Source of the DNA: Fuerstiella sp.
GTDB taxonomy: Bacteria; Planctomycetota; Planctomycetia; Planctomycetales; Planctomycetaceae
Assembly (NCBI GenBank): GCA_014238335.1
Contig: JABABI010000041.1
Coordinates: forward strand, 1-64,000
Direction: 5' to 3'
Length of the DNA: 64,000 nt
The notes under the pieces were generated by a model. The model was not told where the DNA came from. It saw only the letters and a list, made by a program, of their open reading frames with translations, and did not search any database. Positions 36,841 to 46,651 of the stretch are shown here, piece after piece. How positions within the stretch are numbered: the stretch's first letter is position 1; every line of letters begins with the position of its first letter. The position numbers and the translations under genes are program-made.

Positions 36841-38760
36841 TTATTGCGACATGATCAGTTCAATTGCCTTGCTTCGTACCGTGTCTGATTTTCCCAGAAA
36901 GTCGCTGATTGTGGGTTTCATTTCCATGTCAACGCCCACTCCATTGCCATCGAAGAGCTTTCCATTTGAACGAAACGAAGCCATGGACGAAAGTGCGACG
37001 CGGATCCCGGATGCCGGTAAAGCGAATCGTCGTGTCGCACCGCTGCCGCCACCGCTTGGCTCGCCCAGCAGTGTCACGCCTGGAATATCGGCCATGCCGC
37101 TCAGGAATCCATCCGTAGCGCTAAATGACCCCGAGTTGCACAGGACAATAACTTTTTTGTCATAGTGGTACTGGTCCACATTGGGAGTCTTCTCGATGAC
37201 CATAAAGTGCCATTCACTGAATAAATCGGCCGGGGGAGTCCATTCGGGACTAAAATTCTCGCGAGCGTTTCTTATTGCTTCACGTTGCTTCTCGTTCCAG
37301 CCATCGAAGTCTTCACGAAACGTCGGTCGATAGTGAATGTGATCGGTGCCGAATAATTTGCTTTTACGATAGGCGGCAATGTTGGTCACATAGGGTTTCT
37401 CATCGGAAGGTGTCAAGTAGCCGTACATCAGACGTAAGATTCCATACCGGCCTCCGCCATTGTCGCGAACGTCAATAATCAGCCCGCGGGTCGTCCGGAA
37501 TTCCTGCATGTGTTTGCTGATCGTCTTTTCCAAACGGTTGTCCATATGTTCGATTCGCAGGTAACCGATGTTGTCATCCAGCAATCGAGTTCGGGCAATC
37601 GGGACACGACCGGTGGGCGATCGGCGTTGGGTCAGTACCACGGTGTGTTCACGGATCTGGCTGCTGTCGTGGGACCGTAGCGTGACGGTCGCCTGACCCG
37701 CAGCCGGAATCTCCAGGTAGCGCCGTATCTGGTCGATCTCCCGGACACCGGCCAGCGATCGATTTCGAATAAGCTGAGGTGAACCGTCCGCCACAAATGT
37801 TGCAGCGACTTTAAGCCATTGCTCGAGTGGTATCCCGTCAATCGCCGATACGTACGGACAGTCCATGTCGACTAACGCGGACCGGTCAGCTTTCAAAGCT
37901 ACAATGCCATCGCGCGTGTCGGCGAGCATGATGGGCAGGTAAGATGCTCTCGCGTCGCTTTTGGGAACGTCAGCTCGAGCATGGCAGTCACCGATTCTGG
38001 CGATCAGTCGCTGCAACTTTTCTCCCAATTCGAAAACGGATACTTCGTCTTTGAGGGAAGTTCGCAATTCTTCGAAGGCCTGTTTACGATCAAATCTGTT
38101 TCTTCGGACATAAGACGACTGATCTTCAATGCGGCGTTCGAGCTCATTGATGTCGGCAATCGCTCGTTCTCGCGAGATTGGTAAGCTGTTAACGTTGGGT
38201 TCCGGAGACATCGACAGCGCCGGATGCAGACTAAAGTCAGAGCTGTCGATGGTTCGATTGAATCCCTCGATTGCCAGGACGTTCCGGCCGCTCTTCAGCA
38301 GTGACCTTGCATTCCGTACGACGAACTCTTCAAATCCCGCGACCTCGTGATGACCGGCTGCCACCCCGCCATTTCGTTCAGCAACGTTGGAACGCGTCAC
38401 TTCCTCACCATTAATGTAGGCCACAAAGCCATCGTCATAATTGACATACAGATAAAGGTGGTTCACCTTCTCTAAATCGGCGATCACAAAGTCGGTGCGG
38501 ATCTGGATTCGACTGAAACGTCCCCTCATCTTCCTCAACACGGTCTCGTCATCACCGTCGCCATAGCCGAAGCCAGCTTTTCTCTGTGGCCAGTCATTCG
38601 TGTTGAAGTCAATGCCCCGCCAGTCCGTGGCCGGCGCTTCGTTCGTCGCGTGATAGATCCAATCTGCATTTTGTTTGACCAGAAACGAATCCTGCCCCGC
38701 GGAGATGATCGGCGTGAGTACGATAACCGCAGACGCCCAGAAAGAGACGATTCTGAACAC
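36841..38760 (-). CDS. Secreted S41-family peptidase with N-terminal jelly-roll domain
   Basis: 639 residues. Signal peptide at about 1-22. An N-terminal beta-sandwich (about 25-185) resembles the galactose-binding/jelly-roll modules of secreted hydrolases (LYLYVNYDDGFVAYINGEEV). An S41 peptidase domain follows (about 390-620): GYLRIEHMDN, RGLIIDVRDNGGG, and the Ser-nucleophile region LCNSGSFSATDGF, then GEPSGGGSGAT. Family enzymes cut protein C-termini in the envelope. The start is GTG. It probably shares a transcript with the downstream serine hydrolase, although 159 bases separate them. Confidence 0.88.
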   Translation of the reverse strand: MFRIVSFWASAVIVLTPIISAGQDSFLVKQNADWIYHATNEAPATDWRGIDFNTNDWPQRKAGFGYGDGDDETVLRKMRGRFSRIQIRTDFVIADLEKVNHLYLYVNYDDGFVAYINGEEVTRSNVAERNGGVAAGHHEVAGFEEFVVRNARSLLKSGRNVLAIEGFNRTIDSSDFSLHPALSMSPEPNVNSLPISRERAIADINELERRIEDQSSYVRRNRFDRKQAFEELRTSLKDEVSVFELGEKLQRLIARIGDCHARADVPKSDARASYLPIMLADTRDGIVALKADRSALVDMDCPYVSAIDGIPLEQWLKVAATFVADGSPQLIRNRSLAGVREIDQIRRYLEIPAAGQATVTLRSHDSSQIREHTVVLTQRRSPTGRVPIARTRLLDDNIGYLRIEHMDNRLEKTISKHMQEFRTTRGLIIDVRDNGGGRYGILRLMYGYLTPSDEKPYVTNIAAYRKSKLFGTDHIHYRPTFREDFDGWNEKQREAIRNARENFSPEWTPPADLFSEWHFMVIEKTPNVDQYHYDKKVIVLCNSGSFSATDGFLSGMADIPGVTLLGEPSGGGSGATRRFALPASGIRVALSSMASFRSNGKLFDGNGVGVDMEMKPTISDFLGKSDTVRSKAIELIMSQ

Positions 38761-39085
38761 GCTGGACCTTTCAACCTTGTAAGACAGTTTTGCGCCCGTG
38801 AGTCATGTTCTGTGTCGGGAAACTTTTAATGTATTTGTAACAAGTAGGGCGAGACCGAGCGAATCGCTGTTCCGGCAACCGCGGTATTGTCTCATATCCA
38901 TATTTACATTCAGACGAGTAGGCTCGGTTTCCACCGCCGATGGGTTAACCAAAGACTCCTGACCCGAATGGGCATTCCCGGGGCATGTTATTGCCGAATC
39001 CTGATGAACAACTGTACAATCGCGGTGCCGCAAGTACGTCCGCACGAGACATTTAACGAGTCACGTTCTCACCCGGGTGGTTGTG
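38761..39085. other. Divergent intergenic region, 325 bases
   Basis: It separates the minus-strand S41 peptidase from a plus-strand cytochrome-like gene. Apart from the promoter at 38991-39020 it holds a short hairpin, AGCGA-A-TCGCT, near 38857-38867. No gene is visible. Confidence 0.5.
38991..39020 (+). promoter_or_regulatory. Sigma-70-type promoter for the cytochrome-like gene
   Basis: TTGCCG (38991-38996), an 18-base spacer and TACAAT (39015-39020) resemble the -35/-10 consensus. Transcription would start near 39027, about 60 bases before the ATG at 39086. Confidence 0.5.
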
Positions 39086-40471
39086 ATGATCCGATTTCTG
39101 TTGTCAGTTGTCTCCGTTGCAATGGTGTGTCCCCTGGCGTCAGCAGGCGGGTTGGCTGCCGACGATGCGGGCGCTAAAGCGACTCCGATTGAGTTGTTCG
39201 AACAGCGCATCATGCCGATTTTTAAATCGCCTAAACCATCCAGCTGCGTGCAGTGTCATCTGTCGTCGGTCGATCTGAAGGATTATATTCTGCCTTCGCA
39301 CGAACAGACGTTTGTGTCACTGCGTGACGAGGGATTGATTGACGTTATGAACCCGGACGACTCAAAGATTCTGAACCTGATCGCGATGGGGGAAAAAGAT
39401 CTGGACAAGGGGGCTAAACTGATTCATGCCAGAACCCGCAGGGCGGAGTACCAGGCTTTTGCGGCATGGATCAAGGCCTGCTGCAGCGCTCCGAAAATTC
39501 GCGACCTGCCTTCACTGGAAGGAGGCAATCCGGCACCTGCGAGGAAGCCCGATACGGTCATTGAATTCACTCGTAAAAATCGGGTGGTCGATTCGTTCGG
39601 CCGCAACGTGTGGTCTCAGCGCATGCGATGTTTTCCCTGCCACACGCCTCACGAACTGGACGAATCCAATCCGAAGCATGAAAAGGCCATCGCCAGACAC
39701 AAAGAGCTGGAAAAGAAGTTCGGTCAGCGGATCAACATTTTTCGCGATAGCCCCGAGACAACTCTGAGGCATCTGATGGTCAGCAGCCGCAAGCCGCGTC
39801 CCGGTCGACTGCCGCTGATCAACGTCGCTGATCCGGCAAAAAGTTTGCTGATCCTGAAGCCGACATCAAAGCTGCCAAAGAAACACGCCGACGGAAAATT
39901 CGAAAAGCCTTCTTATGCTGAGCCCGTCTCGCACATGGGCGGACTGAAGATGCACGTCAACGATCAGTCGTACAAATCATTTATGGCATGGATTCAGGAT
40001 TATTCCCGCGTTGTCGGCGAACAGTATGCATCCGCTGACGATCTTCCGCTGGACAACTGGTATCCGTCAATGCAGGTGCTCAGACTGAAGAATGCGCCCG
40101 AAAGCTGGGAGGTTTTGACCGGCGTACAAATGGTTGTCCACGCCTGGAACGATGCAGAAAAATCATGGAGTGACGATCCGGTTGCCTTCACGCAGGGCAC
40201 CGTGACTCCCCAAAAAACCGTCAATGGCGCGCTGTTTCTGCTGGCTCCCGCAAATGTGGACGGCCAGGATGCCTGGGATCGTGAGGGATCCACTCTTCCG
40301 ACAGGCAGATACCTGGTCAAGATTTACGTCGATACGCAGGGGCGACTGGCGGATGACCCAGCGGCGTTTCTGACGGAACCGGACTACTTTGGGCAGGCAA
40401 CGGTTGAAGATCCCTGGAAGGAAGGCTTCCGTGACGCCAAGCTGCTGGACGGAGCGCTTTTGCAGAAGTAG
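39086..40471 (+). CDS. Secreted protein with two cytochrome c-type haem motifs
   Basis: About 461 residues. Signal peptide at 1-20 (MIRFLLSVVSVAMVCPLASA). Two CxxCH motifs are present: C54-V-Q-C57-H58 and C182-F-P-C185-H186, with the region between them helical and charged. The C-terminal third (about 310-461) is beta-rich and resembles a domain for complex binding (WEVLTGVQMVVHAWNDAEKSW). The frame opens with GTG at 39077, but the ATG at 39086 gives the standard signal peptide. A dihaem electron-transfer protein is likely; the partner is unknown. Confidence 0.75.
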   Translation: MIRFLLSVVSVAMVCPLASAGGLAADDAGAKATPIELFEQRIMPIFKSPKPSSCVQCHLSSVDLKDYILPSHEQTFVSLRDEGLIDVMNPDDSKILNLIAMGEKDLDKGAKLIHARTRRAEYQAFAAWIKACCSAPKIRDLPSLEGGNPAPARKPDTVIEFTRKNRVVDSFGRNVWSQRMRCFPCHTPHELDESNPKHEKAIARHKELEKKFGQRINIFRDSPETTLRHLMVSSRKPRPGRLPLINVADPAKSLLILKPTSKLPKKHADGKFEKPSYAEPVSHMGGLKMHVNDQSYKSFMAWIQDYSRVVGEQYASADDLPLDNWYPSMQVLRLKNAPESWEVLTGVQMVVHAWNDAEKSWSDDPVAFTQGTVTPQKTVNGALFLLAPANVDGQDAWDREGSTLPTGRYLVKIYVDTQGRLADDPAAFLTEPDYFGQATVEDPWKEGFRDAKLLDGALLQK

Positions 40472-40546
40472 TGCCGTCGTTCCGCCCGAACTGGCATTGG
40501 CCGGTGCTGGCTGAGTGCCACCAGGATGGCAACTCTCGTAGAAAGT

Positions 40547-41428
40547 CTACAGGTCCAGAACGCGATCCATTTGAGCGGCAATGTCTGCCAGTCGCTTGCG
40601 ATCGCCGCCGGGCACTTCCGCCGTGGCCCAGCCGCGATAGTCGATCTTCAGCAACTCTGCACGAACCTTATCCCATGCGACGCTGCCTTCGCCCAGCGGC
40701 ATGCCAAAGCCTTTGCGCATCCCTTCATTCATGGCGACGTTCAGATCGTATTCTTTGATGTCCAACTTGGCGACGCGTTTGCCGAGCACTTCGATCCAGT
40801 GCTGTGGCCAGCCCCACCGGACCACGTTGCCGACATCAAAATAAACCTGCACCCATGGACTGTCCAGTTCATCAATGAAACGTACCATTGATAATGGTTC
40901 GATCAGATAAGACGCCCAGACGTTTTCGATCAGGATCTGAATCTCATGCTTTTCAGCATGACCGATGGCCCTGAGAATGATGTCCTGAGTTTCTTTGTAG
41001 TTCTGTAGATAGCCGATCTTTCGATCGTAGCGGACGACATGCAGCACGCTGTTCGCGCCAAACATCTTGGCCTGATCGATGGCGCCAGCAATGTCCGGAT
41101 TACTGGAATTCACAACGCCATGAATGGGGAGGCCGGTCGTCTCACTGGCTTTCGCCAGTTCTTTGACTTTGGCGGCGTCCGACGGCTTCAATTGGGCTCG
41201 AGGTTCCACACCGTCAAATCCCAGATCCTGGAGCATCTTCAGCTTGTCCAGGGCCGACAGCTTTCCCGTCACCATGTGATACTTCACAGCTTTGCGGATG
41301 CGGTCGGTAAACTCACCCGATCGATTGCCTGCGGCAGCTAAGGGCGAATGGCTTCCAGCAGCAACAAGCCCGGCCGCTGCCGTGAGTGTCTGGCCAACAA
41401 ACCTGCGCCGCTGAATGGGGAATGACAT
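40547..41428 (-). CDS. Tat-exported sugar phosphate isomerase/epimerase-like TIM barrel
   Basis: 293 residues. A twin-arginine leader (QRRRFVGQTLTAAAGLVAAG) precedes an AP-endonuclease-2/xylose-isomerase-like TIM barrel (LQDLGFDGVEPRAQL at beta-1, ILIENVWASYLIEPLSMVRF, VQVYFDVGNVVRWG, KLDIKEYDLN near the C-terminus) that normally binds a divalent metal through Glu, Asp and His. Such RR-leader barrels are common in planctomycetes and may act on sugars outside the cytoplasm. It follows the DUF1552 gene by 20 bases, so the two are probably cotranscribed. Confidence 0.83.
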   Translation of the reverse strand: MSFPIQRRRFVGQTLTAAAGLVAAGSHSPLAAAGNRSGEFTDRIRKAVKYHMVTGKLSALDKLKMLQDLGFDGVEPRAQLKPSDAAKVKELAKASETTGLPIHGVVNSSNPDIAGAIDQAKMFGANSVLHVVRYDRKIGYLQNYKETQDIILRAIGHAEKHEIQILIENVWASYLIEPLSMVRFIDELDSPWVQVYFDVGNVVRWGWPQHWIEVLGKRVAKLDIKEYDLNVAMNEGMRKGFGMPLGEGSVAWDKVRAELLKIDYRGWATAEVPGGDRKRLADIAAQMDRVLDL

Positions 41429-41448
41429 CTATGACTCCGGATGGGGAT

Positions 41449-42789
41449 CTACACGGCAGTAAAGATTGATTGCTGAAGCACGCCGGTGCTGTCGGCGAAC
41501 GCATTCGCCTCAATTTTCATCGACTGCAGAATGCTCAGGTAAACATTCGCCATGCGAGTATCGCCGTCGCGCCAATACTTACCATGCTTGAGTCCCATGT
41601 TGGCACCGCCCGCGATCAAAGTCGGCAGGTTTCTCGGATTGTGAGTCGTGCTGGCCCCGCTACCGAACAGCACAATGCTGTTGTCCAAGACGCTGCCGCT
41701 CTTGTCCTTGAATTGTTGCAGTCGACCCAAGAAGTACGCTAACTGCTCGCTAAGGAAACGATCGTATTTGGCAAATTCTAGTTGCCCGGCTTTGTCTCCA
41801 GCGTGCGACAAACTGTGGTGCGTGCGAGTCAGGCCAAGCTTCAGCGGGAACGTGTCGCTGATCCCCATGCCGTCCTCACGGTTCAACATGAAAGCGACGG
41901 AACGAGTGATGTCGGCATCGAAAGCCAAAGCAATCAGATCGAACATATTGCGATAATAGTCACTCGGTTTACTTTCGGTGGTGACGTCCAAATCCAGATG
42001 GGAGTAATCCTGTTTCTTGAGCGGAATGTCGATCCACTTTTCAGAAGCGATCAAGCGTGACTCGACTTCGTTTAGCGAGGTTAGGTACTGGTCCATCTTT
42101 TCGCGGTCCGACTTACCCAGTTTCTTGTTGAGCGATTTCGCGTTTTCGAGGACGGCGTCGACCAGCTTGAGGCGGCGTTGCAGTTTTTCTCGTTCTGATT
42201 CCAAGGACACTTTGTCGCCTCGAAACAAACGATCGAAAATCCGTCGAGGATTGTTCTCTGCGGGAATCGGTTTGCCATCGTAGCTGTAAGAAATCGTTCC
42301 CGTTCGCGAAAGGAATCCAACGCCCGCATCGATCGACAAAACGAGCGACGGCTGTCGACAATGCTGTTTGGTGTTTCGCGCGATTACCTGGTCGAGCCCC
42401 ACCGAGTTATACGTTCCCGGTTTGGGAGCATGCAAAGGAGCACCCGTTAACCACATGTCGGAACAGACGTGTGGATCAGCTTTGGGACCGCTGTCGTGGT
42501 ACAGGCCACCCATGAAACTCAGCTGCTTGCGGAATTCGCTGAGCGGTCTTGTTGAACTTCCAAACGCGAATGAGCCGTCCTTCTCTGTTGCCGTTGGGAA
42601 CCAGCTCCAGTCGTTGATCTTGTGACCCGTCTTGGGCAGCGACATTCCGTTTGCGGTATAAAGTGCACAGAATCTTTTCGGTAGTTTCTCAGCTACTTCA
42701 GCGCCCATCGCATCAAGAACTGGTAGAGCCAACGAGGCGCCAGCGATACCTTTAAGTACCGATCGTCGATGAAGTTTTTGGGTTGTCAT
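41449..42789 (-). CDS. Tat-exported DUF1552 protein (module C)
   Basis: About 446 residues. The leader HRRSVLKGIAGASLALPVL carries a twin-arginine signal. The body matches DUF1552: MSLPKTGHKINDWSWFPTATEKDG, GLYHDSGPKADPHVCSDMWLTG, the helical region RKLQRRLKLVDAVLENAKSLNKK (read as residues 205-227), and GSGASTTHNPRNLPTLIAGG near the C-terminus. DUF1552 is related to DUF1501 and is usually encoded beside a DUF1592-type protein, as here. The ATG at 42789 is preferred over the TTG at 42801. Confidence 0.87.
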   Translation of the reverse strand: MTTQKLHRRSVLKGIAGASLALPVLDAMGAEVAEKLPKRFCALYTANGMSLPKTGHKINDWSWFPTATEKDGSFAFGSSTRPLSEFRKQLSFMGGLYHDSGPKADPHVCSDMWLTGAPLHAPKPGTYNSVGLDQVIARNTKQHCRQPSLVLSIDAGVGFLSRTGTISYSYDGKPIPAENNPRRIFDRLFRGDKVSLESEREKLQRRLKLVDAVLENAKSLNKKLGKSDREKMDQYLTSLNEVESRLIASEKWIDIPLKKQDYSHLDLDVTTESKPSDYYRNMFDLIALAFDADITRSVAFMLNREDGMGISDTFPLKLGLTRTHHSLSHAGDKAGQLEFAKYDRFLSEQLAYFLGRLQQFKDKSGSVLDNSIVLFGSGASTTHNPRNLPTLIAGGANMGLKHGKYWRDGDTRMANVYLSILQSMKIEANAFADSTGVLQQSIFTAV

Positions 42790-42891
42790 GGCGAAATCCA
42801 AGTGGGTTCTAGTCTAGAATGTGGGGCGAGCATCCTGCTTGCCAAGTTTTGCTCCGAGAATCGCAAGCTGGAAGCTTACGCCACAAAACAG

Positions 42892-45800
42892 TTATTTCTC
42901 AAGAAATAGTTTGCTGGTGATCACAAAGCGGATCAGGTCCTGCATTTTGTAGCCGTTTGGCTTCAATTCTACGCCTTTTTCCTTGAGGAACTTAATCTCG
43001 TTGTATGTCAAGCTACGGCCGATTGCATATGTCGCTAGGTGTTTCGAGAAGCTAAACGCGACTTGATCGATGCGATCGTTGGCCAAATATGCTCTTAGCC
43101 CCGCAAAATCGGCGATTTCTGTTTCATCGGGAAGAGTCGAATCGGCAGCGACCGGTTTTTTTATGAACAACCCGCCAGCGTCAAATTGTTCGAAGGGAAT
43201 GCCCCACGGGTCGATTCCTCGATGGCACTTGGCGCAGCCGTCTTGATCTCTGTGTTGTTCCAACTTCTGCCGCAACGTCAAATTCTTGTCGTCTTTTTCG
43301 GGTAACGCCGGAACGTTTGGCGGCGGGTCATCGGGTGGTTCGCCGATTATCTTTCGAGCCAGCCACGCTCCACGTTTGACTGGATTGCTTTCTCGCCCAT
43401 TGGAAAGCCCCGCGAGAATTGCCGCTTGAGAAAGCACTCCACCCAAGTTCTTTGATTGATGTGAAATCGGCACAAACTCGAATCCACTCTGAGACTTGTC
43501 GCCCAGATCGTAGTAATCGGCGACCACTTCATTGGCCACGATGAAGTCTGAGTGAATCAGATTTCGCAACGGCAAGTTCTTTTGCATCAAGTACTGCAAA
43601 TAGCGGACGGGTTCGATTCGTAACTGAGTCTTCGCGTCGCGAGTCAGCCTGGGATACTGTTTGCGTTCAGTCTGCACGACGTCGAATTTGTCGAGGTTGA
43701 GCCATTGCGTCGCGAACTCGCTCGTGAACTGCTCGAAGCGAGCATCCTGAATCATGCGTTCGATTTCTGAATCGAGTGATTTCCGCAGCGTGTTCATCGC
43801 TGCCAGCTTCAACAGTCGCTCGTCCGGAACCGTGTTCCACAGAAAATACGAAAGCTTGGACGCCAATTCGAAGTCGTTGATCGATTCGGGTTTCGGACTC
43901 TCGCTGTTCTCGATCAAGAACAAAAACTGAGGCGCTGTCAAAACAATTAATAGCGCGTCTTTGAGACTCTGATTGAAGTCGGAATCGTCATCGAATGAGT
44001 TTTTCCAGATTGCGAAGATCGAATCTTCTTCGTTCTTTGAGACCGGTCGTCGAAACGCGCGAGTCGCAAAGTTTCGAATAACTTCCTTCGCATAAGCAGG
44101 CTGATCGTCTTTGTGGTTCGACTCGATAAAGATCCGCTGGTGAGTCGCCGGTGGCCACGTATTGTAGTAAGGACCTTCGAACTCGACAGACTGGACCAGC
44201 ATTCGCGGCATATCGCGACCATCGGTGTACTCACTGCGCACGCCGATTTCTCGCACACCAGCCAGATAGTTGTCGTTCTCTTCCTGGACGTCCGGGCTCG
44301 GAAAGTTACCGATTGCTCCTTCAAAGACGTAGGTCGTCAGGTCTGTATCGGAAACCGTCTGAGCCTTCCCAACCTGAGTCAGCGTGCTGCCGCAATCTCG
44401 TCGCAATCCTACGTGAACTCCGAGTCGTGGCACGCGTTGATCAAACGTTGCGAATTGCTTGCCAGGTTCGGATGCCTCATTAACACGGCTGATGACTATT
44501 TGATGAGGATTTGTATTTCCGCCATATTTGGCCGCTACTTCAACCTCTCCCACCGGCAGCCCCACCGTTAGGAATGCGGGCTGATGCAAAATGCCTGCAA
44601 AATGTCTTTCACCAATCTGCAGGTTGAGAGATTTTGGTTTCTCTGGTGGAGGTGGCAGGACGAACTTTCGGCCGGGATCGATCAACGCCTGCAGTTCGGT
44701 AATCCCCAGGGCGCGACGGTAGAAATGCACTTCATCAATCTCGCCTTTGAACTGCGAAGCGTCCTGAATTCGACCGATGTGCAAGCTGACTGCGGGGTTG
44801 TCCAGGTTAGTCGGAGCAACAGTTCCGGCAGCGACTTTGTAGCCGTTGACAAACAATTCAGTCTGTTGTGATCCGCGTCGGACGACAGCCGCTACGTGCT
44901 GCCACTTGTTCTTACGAATGATCCCCGGCCGCGTGGCAACGGTGCCATTCGACTTGTTTGCCGGACTGACGGTTTCGATCCGCAGGACACCTCGATTATT
45001 CGGCATGTCAAAATACCAACCGTGTGTCCAGCTGTATTTTCCAAGGCAGAAGATGCCGCTCTGTCGCAGTTCATGCGGACGGATCCAGGCAGCGATTGTA
45101 AAGTCACCATCGCCAACGTTCATTGATTCGTCACGGGGAGTGACGACGGAATCTCCATCTCCATCCAGTGAAATCGCCTGACCGAACGGCGATTTCACAA
45201 ACTTTGCATTGCCGGCAAGATGACCTTCTCGCTTTATGTTTTCCGGGCGTGAATTCGTGTCGCCGTTAAATGACCAGGCTCCGGCAAGTTTTTCTGATAG
45301 TTTCGAAGCATCGAAAGGAATGGATTCATCATGAGACGCTTCGAGATAAACGTCGACCTGATAAATCCCGGCTGCTTTAATATTTAAAGTTTGCGTGTGA
45401 TCGAGGTTGCTGACTGTCAATGATTCGTCAGCCGATCGATTTGCAGGATTCACTCCTGAATTCAACAGCAGTCCATCGTCATATTTTGCGGCTTTAACCG
45501 TTACGCGAAATTTGCCGTGATCTGGTAATTCCCGCAGCGATATTTTGAAGTTGGCCTGCGGTCCGTAAGTGCTCTCAACCTGGAAAAGTTCGGCACTTGG
45601 CACCGATGGACGCAGCAGCAATCCCTCGGGAACGGTTTGGTACGCGAGCCCCTTGGGATATCCGTCCTTTCCACGCACGCAGGCAAAAACGGAGTGATAA
45701 ATGCTGTCGTAGTCTCTCCAGCCGCGAACGGTCGAGTTTCCCTGGTAGCCCTCGTTGAATCGGTATTGCGTTTGCATAAAGAATGGATCGAAGTCGAATG

Positions 45801-46572
45801 GTTTATCAGCCATAAGCTGAGTGACCCTGAAATCCGGATTTGCCAACAGACGATTATTAGCGCCCAGGATCAGTTGCTCGGGAAACGGCTTCGGATTGAT
45901 GCCCGCTCCCAGAACCATTCGAAAGTTCTGTACGATCGGTTTTGAGTCTTCGTCAACAATGCACAAATTCAGAGCACGTTCGGCAATGTCGAAATAGGAT
46001 TCAATCAAAAGCGGCGACAGCAACAATGTCTGTTCGTTGTTCAGAAATCCGTCTTTCGAGACTCCATCAGGAGGCAGGATGTCGGTCAAATCGTCATCAA
46101 GCCCCAACAAGTCGCGCAGCGTGTTTCGGTACTGAGCCACAGTCAGTCGCCGGACCGATCCGTTCTTCTGAGGGTTGCGGCTCTTGGCAGCAATCATTCC
46201 TCGACGAATCCAATCCGCTAGCGTCTTCCGCTGTTCGGCAGTCGGTTGCAATTCGTCTTCTGGAGGCATGGCTTCGTCGTTCAGCTGGCCCAGAATGCCT
46301 TCCCACAGCCGAATGCGTCGATCCTCAAGTTCGCCATTCAGCAGATCCAGACGAACGCCAGCCTCCATTTTTTCTTCTGTGTGGCAACGCAGACAGAATT
46401 TCTGCAGTAGAGGCTCGACGTGTTGACTGAAGTCCGCGTGCCGGGCCGCTGAAACATTCTCGTCAGCGCCGTTAGTCGCGGACGGCTCCTGGCCGGGGGC
46501 CTGCGAAATGACCGCCAGAAGTACGGCAAGAACCCGCAGCATCACAAGTGAGAACGAAAACCGGTGCGTCAT
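42892..46572 (-). CDS. Secreted DUF1587/LamG/DUF1595/DUF1592/DUF1588/DUF1585 cytochrome-like giant (module C)
   Basis: 1226 residues. Signal peptide at 1-27. PSCyt1-type domain with C60-L-R-C63-H64 and AMPPEDELQPT; DUF1587 near 145-200 (LTVAQYRNTLRDLLGLD). A laminin-G/concanavalin-like domain interrupts the usual order at about 430-640 (GDGDFTIAAWIRPHE, WQHVAAVVRRGSQQTELFVNG). DUF1595, DUF1592 (LASKLSYFLWNTVPDERLL), DUF1588 with a second haem motif (CAKCHRGIDPWGIPFEQFD) and DUF1585 complete it. It is the upstream partner of the DUF1552 gene, 102 bases apart. Function unknown; polymer degradation or oxidation is often proposed for this family. Confidence 0.85.
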   Translation of the reverse strand: MTHRFSFSLVMLRVLAVLLAVISQAPGQEPSATNGADENVSAARHADFSQHVEPLLQKFCLRCHTEEKMEAGVRLDLLNGELEDRRIRLWEGILGQLNDEAMPPEDELQPTAEQRKTLADWIRRGMIAAKSRNPQKNGSVRRLTVAQYRNTLRDLLGLDDDLTDILPPDGVSKDGFLNNEQTLLLSPLLIESYFDIAERALNLCIVDEDSKPIVQNFRMVLGAGINPKPFPEQLILGANNRLLANPDFRVTQLMADKPFDFDPFFMQTQYRFNEGYQGNSTVRGWRDYDSIYHSVFACVRGKDGYPKGLAYQTVPEGLLLRPSVPSAELFQVESTYGPQANFKISLRELPDHGKFRVTVKAAKYDDGLLLNSGVNPANRSADESLTVSNLDHTQTLNIKAAGIYQVDVYLEASHDESIPFDASKLSEKLAGAWSFNGDTNSRPENIKREGHLAGNAKFVKSPFGQAISLDGDGDSVVTPRDESMNVGDGDFTIAAWIRPHELRQSGIFCLGKYSWTHGWYFDMPNNRGVLRIETVSPANKSNGTVATRPGIIRKNKWQHVAAVVRRGSQQTELFVNGYKVAAGTVAPTNLDNPAVSLHIGRIQDASQFKGEIDEVHFYRRALGITELQALIDPGRKFVLPPPPEKPKSLNLQIGERHFAGILHQPAFLTVGLPVGEVEVAAKYGGNTNPHQIVISRVNEASEPGKQFATFDQRVPRLGVHVGLRRDCGSTLTQVGKAQTVSDTDLTTYVFEGAIGNFPSPDVQEENDNYLAGVREIGVRSEYTDGRDMPRMLVQSVEFEGPYYNTWPPATHQRIFIESNHKDDQPAYAKEVIRNFATRAFRRPVSKNEEDSIFAIWKNSFDDDSDFNQSLKDALLIVLTAPQFLFLIENSESPKPESINDFELASKLSYFLWNTVPDERLLKLAAMNTLRKSLDSEIERMIQDARFEQFTSEFATQWLNLDKFDVVQTERKQYPRLTRDAKTQLRIEPVRYLQYLMQKNLPLRNLIHSDFIVANEVVADYYDLGDKSQSGFEFVPISHQSKNLGGVLSQAAILAGLSNGRESNPVKRGAWLARKIIGEPPDDPPPNVPALPEKDDKNLTLRQKLEQHRDQDGCAKCHRGIDPWGIPFEQFDAGGLFIKKPVAADSTLPDETEIADFAGLRAYLANDRIDQVAFSFSKHLATYAIGRSLTYNEIKFLKEKGVELKPNGYKMQDLIRFVITSKLFLEK

Positions 46573-46633
46573 GGTTGCCTGATTGTAGCGACCAATCCCC
46601 GCCGTTGCCCGTCCGATCAGAATGTGCCCCGCT

Positions 46634-46651
46634 CGCCCTGCAATTAGGGCG
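46634..46651. terminator. Hairpin overlapping the stop of the Cys-rich gene
   Basis: CGCCCT - GCAATT - AGGGCG forms a perfect 6-bp stem that includes the stop codon region at 46644. There is no T-run after it on the minus strand, so termination by this element alone is doubtful. Confidence 0.3.
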
